From NCBI RefSeq assembly GCF_000317225.1, contig NZ_AJLL01000090.1, forward strand, positions 124,001 to 188,000: a stretch of 64,000 bases of DNA, in the 5' to 3' direction. Positions 61,640-64,000 of this stretch are shown here, in pieces. A model generated the notes under the pieces. That model did no database searches and had not been told where the DNA came from. It was given only the letters and a program-made list of their open reading frames with translations. A program made the position numbers and the translations under genes. Each line of letters opens with the position of its first letter. Position 1 is the first letter of the stretch. The DNA comes from Fischerella thermalis PCC 7521. GTDB taxonomy: Bacteria > Cyanobacteriota > Cyanobacteriia > Cyanobacteriales > Nostocaceae.

Positions 61640-62340
61640 AAAAATAGGAACTAGGAACTAGAAACTAGAAACTAAAACACAAAATGAGTATTGAAAACTA
61701 CAGATGCACACATATAGACATGGGTAAAATAAGTGTTTGTTTGTGTTTGTCTGTAGTTTCGTATAAATAGTAGTTAATTTTCTTTTCACCTACCCGATTT
61801 GCAAAATAAGTGTGTAGCTGTGTGAGGTTTTCCCGTAGGGTAAGTGTGGAGAAATAAACATATTTCAAGCGTCTTTTTTTAGGTGATGAGTGAGAAATAT
61901 TTTAGTAGTTAAATAAGGACGCAAAGCTGAGAATTATAGCTGTATCTATCTGTGTGTATCTGTGTGTATCGGTGGTCGATTTTTCATGCCCTCATTGTGG
62001 ACAGTTGCCTGTAGAGGTTTTGTAGCAGCTTTTCATTCGCCAAAAAATAAATTTCACCACCAGAAGTTCAGCTTAGTCAAAAACCGCCAAGTCATCTAAA
62101 GATGACTGAATAAAAACATGAGTCTACTTCAACTTCAGTAGACTTAAGCCATCTGCCCCAAATTTATTTGAAGGCGCGAGATTGCAAATCTTGAAGATTG
62201 CTACAAAATATTAATTTTAATAGAATTTAAATATGAATTTTCACTACTAATATGTGACTTTCGAGTTATGAAGCGTGTAATTAGTACCTGTTTTTCTGAT
62301 TGATTTTTAGGTACTTGATTTCTCTAAAAAGCGAGGATTT
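61640..62340. other. 701-bp intergenic region
   Basis: No gene. It begins with GGAACTAGGAACTAGAAACTAG tandem units (61650-61676), has a CACAGATGCACACA / TCTGTGTGTATCTGTG family element (61700-61980), and a CATCTAAAGATGACTG / GAGTCTACTTCAAC palindromic repeat (62090-62150). A GAGGA precedes the TPR gene ATG. Confidence 0.6.
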
Positions 62341-63264
62341 ATGAATTGCTGTGATCGCTTTGTTTTTAGTTTCATCAGTGTTGTTATACTTATTTTTTCA
62401 TTTGTTTCTGCACCTGCTTATTCATTAACGACTTCTATCATTCCAACTACAGCAGAGGATTTTTTTAAGCTGGGGATAGAAAAAATGCTACACGGTAACT
62501 ACCAAGGAGCAATTCAAGAATTTCAACTAGCGATTCAACAAAAACAAGATTTTGCTGCTGCTTATAGTAATCGTTGTCTTGCTTATCTCAACATTCAAGA
62601 TTATCAAAATGCGATCGCAGACTGTACCCAAGCAATTAATTTTTCACCTCAGAATGCTGAGGCTTATTTAAATAGAGGCGTTGCCGAATATAGGCTAGGT
62701 TACTATGAAGCGGCTATTGCTGACGATGAGCAAGCGATCGCTCTTAAGCCGAGTGATTTTCGCGCCTATTATAACCGAGGAATCGCCAATGCTTCTTTGG
62801 AAAAATATCAACAGGCAATTACAGACTACAATCTTGCCCTCAGTCAAATTCCCTACACAGATAGTCCTCTACTGGCTGATATCTATAATGATCGAGGCTT
62901 AGCGCGTTTGGAGCTAGGAGACATCGAAAATGCTATGCTTGACTTTAATCAGGCAATTCGTCTCAATGCCGTTGACTATCGAGCCTATTTTAACCGGGGT
63001 TGTGCTTGTGCCAGAAGTGAAGACTACTCTGGCGCTGTCAATAATTTTACCAAAGCTATCCGACTTAACCCTAGTGATGGTAGTACTTATGTTTCTAGGG
63101 GTATAGCCTTCCATCGCCTTGGTTATGAACAAGCTGCGATCGCAGATTTACTCAAAGCCGCTGATTACTTTGGATACCGAGGAGAGAAATTCGCATACGA
63201 AAAAACCCTATCTTTAATCAAGACTGTACAAGGGCAAATACCATTTAAAGTCGTAGTTGCCTAA
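62341..63264 (+). CDS. secreted TPR-repeat protein
   Basis: A 307-residue protein with a signal peptide (SFISVVILIFSFVSAPAYS, cleavage near residue 32) and about seven tetratricopeptide repeats, e.g. FKLGIEKMLHGNYQGAIQEF, AYSNRCLAYLNIQDYQNAIA, AYLNRGVAEYRLGYYEAAIA, AYFNRGCACARSEDYSGAVN. TPRs bind partner proteins, so this is a periplasmic or lumenal scaffold with unknown partners. AGCGAGGATTT precedes ATG 62341. It lies between petJ and a TonB-dependent receptor gene. Confidence 0.85.
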   Translation: MNCCDRFVFSFISVVILIFSFVSAPAYSLTTSIIPTTAEDFFKLGIEKMLHGNYQGAIQEFQLAIQQKQDFAAAYSNRCLAYLNIQDYQNAIADCTQAINFSPQNAEAYLNRGVAEYRLGYYEAAIADDEQAIALKPSDFRAYYNRGIANASLEKYQQAITDYNLALSQIPYTDSPLLADIYNDRGLARLELGDIENAMLDFNQAIRLNAVDYRAYFNRGCACARSEDYSGAVNNFTKAIRLNPSDGSTYVSRGIAFHRLGYEQAAIADLLKAADYFGYRGEKFAYEKTLSLIKTVQGQIPFKVVVA

Positions 63265-63306
63265 ATCACTACAAAACTCTCGATCCCCTCTACATTTCAA
63301 AAGTAC

Positions 63307-63317
63307 GACAGTCTGTC
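63307..63317. promoter_or_regulatory. candidate operator upstream of the TonB-dependent receptor
   Basis: The same GACAG-T-CTGTC dyad, within GACAGTCTGTCTTTTGAC, lies about 65 bp before the receptor start codon. It is identical over 18 bases to the site before petJ. Confidence 0.55.
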
Positions 63318-63383
63318 TTTTGACATGTATTTGCAATAACTGCTAAATATCACTGAGTGTTTCTACTAACAGTGATCATAAAA

Positions 63384-64000
63384 GTGAAAAAGTGTCTTTT
63401 TTGGATTCCAGGAGCTTTAATTAACCTACTCATCATTTATCCTGCTTTTGCTAACGACATTAAATATTATCAACAGTTTATTGATAAATCTCTGCAAACA
63501 AATTCAGAAATTCCTAACTTAAATGAAATAGAATTACCTGCCACAAATGCTAAATTATTAACCCAGCAATCCACATCAAATGAATCAATTGCACAAGTAG
63601 AAACAGAACCCTCTACCTCTGATGAAACTACCAACGAAGCGGATATCGAACTAGAGGTGATAGGAGAAATATACACTTTACCCCAATCTACTCCTACTTA
63701 CGTAATTGAGCAAGAAGAAATTCAAAAACAAGGCTCTACAAGTGTCGCTGATGTTCTCAAAAGAATGCCAGGTTTTGCTATTAATGATGTTGGTCATGGA
63801 GCAGACATCCACACAGGCACATACTATCGGGGACACTCAATTAATCAGTCGGTATTCCTAATTAATGGCAGACCAATTAATACTAATATTAGTACATATC
63901 ATGGAGCCACTGATTTAAATAGTATTCCTGTAGAATCAATTGAAAAAATTGAATTATCCAGCGGTGCAGTGACAACCCTTTATGGTTCATCTGGTTTTGG
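63384..64000 (+). CDS. TonB-dependent outer-membrane receptor (5' part)
   Basis: The start of a receptor that continues past the window, 205 codons seen. A signal peptide (IPGALINLLIIYPAFA) is followed by a linker of about 85 residues rich in Gln/Ser/Thr/Glu, and the plug domain begins near IELEVIGEIYTLPQSTPTYV and continues with SVADVLKRMPGFAIND, YYRGHSINQSVFLINGRPIN and IEKIELSSGAVTTLYGSSGF, the plug signatures. The linker has no STN domain, so transcription control by direct signal transfer is unlikely. The GTG at 63384 is preferred; GTG 63372 is in frame. Ligand is unknown (siderophore, metal chelate or cobalamin). Confidence 0.85.
   Translation, partial: MKKCLFWIPGALINLLIIYPAFANDIKYYQQFIDKSLQTNSEIPNLNEIELPATNAKLLTQQSTSNESIAQVETEPSTSDETTNEADIELEVIGEIYTLPQSTPTYVIEQEEIQKQGSTSVADVLKRMPGFAINDVGHGADIHTGTYYRGHSINQSVFLINGRPINTNISTYHGATDLNSIPVESIEKIELSSGAVTTLYGSSGF

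Overview
The window is chromosomal DNA from a cyanobacterium, most likely a filamentous heterocystous one (Nostocales). Evidence for this: the palindrome GCGATCGC and its core GCGATCG occur throughout; there are cyanobacteria-specific genes (psbX, CP12, ycf66, cyAbrB, a Cph1-type phytochrome with its Rcp1 regulator, cytochrome c6); the kdp operon has the Anabaena-type order kdpA-B-G-C-D with a short KdpD; and the intergenic DNA is rich in short tandem repeats of the heptanucleotide type known from this group. The genus cannot be fixed from the sequence alone. No CRISPR array, rRNA, transposase or prophage was seen. One tRNA, Leu(GAG), is present.

Layout. 0-10 kb: a GT39 membrane mannosyltransferase, a red-light signalling operon (phytochrome cph1, rcp1 and a REC-histidine kinase), a Uma2 nuclease-like gene, trmB, a metallophosphoesterase and a FIST-domain sensor. 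10-16 kb: CP12, a DUF3177 membrane protein, a KGG stress protein, a decayed M16-peptidase fragment, a type II restriction-modification pair and tRNA-Leu. 16-25 kb: accC, a YggT protein, psbX, ycf66, two short TolB-like lipoproteins, sdhB, a 1.6-kb gene-free stretch and a cyAbrB regulator. 25-36 kb: a CPBP protease, a peptidoglycan amidase, ribBA, argC, then sugar-phosphate metabolism (eno, an NrdG-like radical SAM gene, NAD-type gap, tal). 36-44.5 kb: a tandemly duplicated pair of two-gene signalling modules, each a hybrid histidine kinase followed by a REC-histidine kinase. 44.8-53.6 kb: ligA and the K+-uptake operon kdpABGCD (minus strand). 53.8-64 kb: an unknown one-helix membrane protein, a BASS-family transporter, a broken MNT gene, priA, a group 2-like sigma factor, a GNAT acetyltransferase, petJ, a TPR protein and the start of a TonB-dependent receptor.

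The most interesting signals are: (1) an 18-base sequence containing the dyad GACAG-T-CTGTC that lies upstream of both petJ and the TonB-dependent receptor, suggesting a shared, perhaps metal-responsive, operator; (2) the duplicated kinase modules, in which the sensor domain has diverged and the last kinase has lost key ATP-binding residues; (3) repeats that have entered coding sequence in frame (a 15-bp unit in ligA, a purine/pyrimidine minisatellite in priA, and a 9-bp minisatellite in frame upstream of kdpB); (4) heptanucleotide repeats that supply start or stop codons of several genes.
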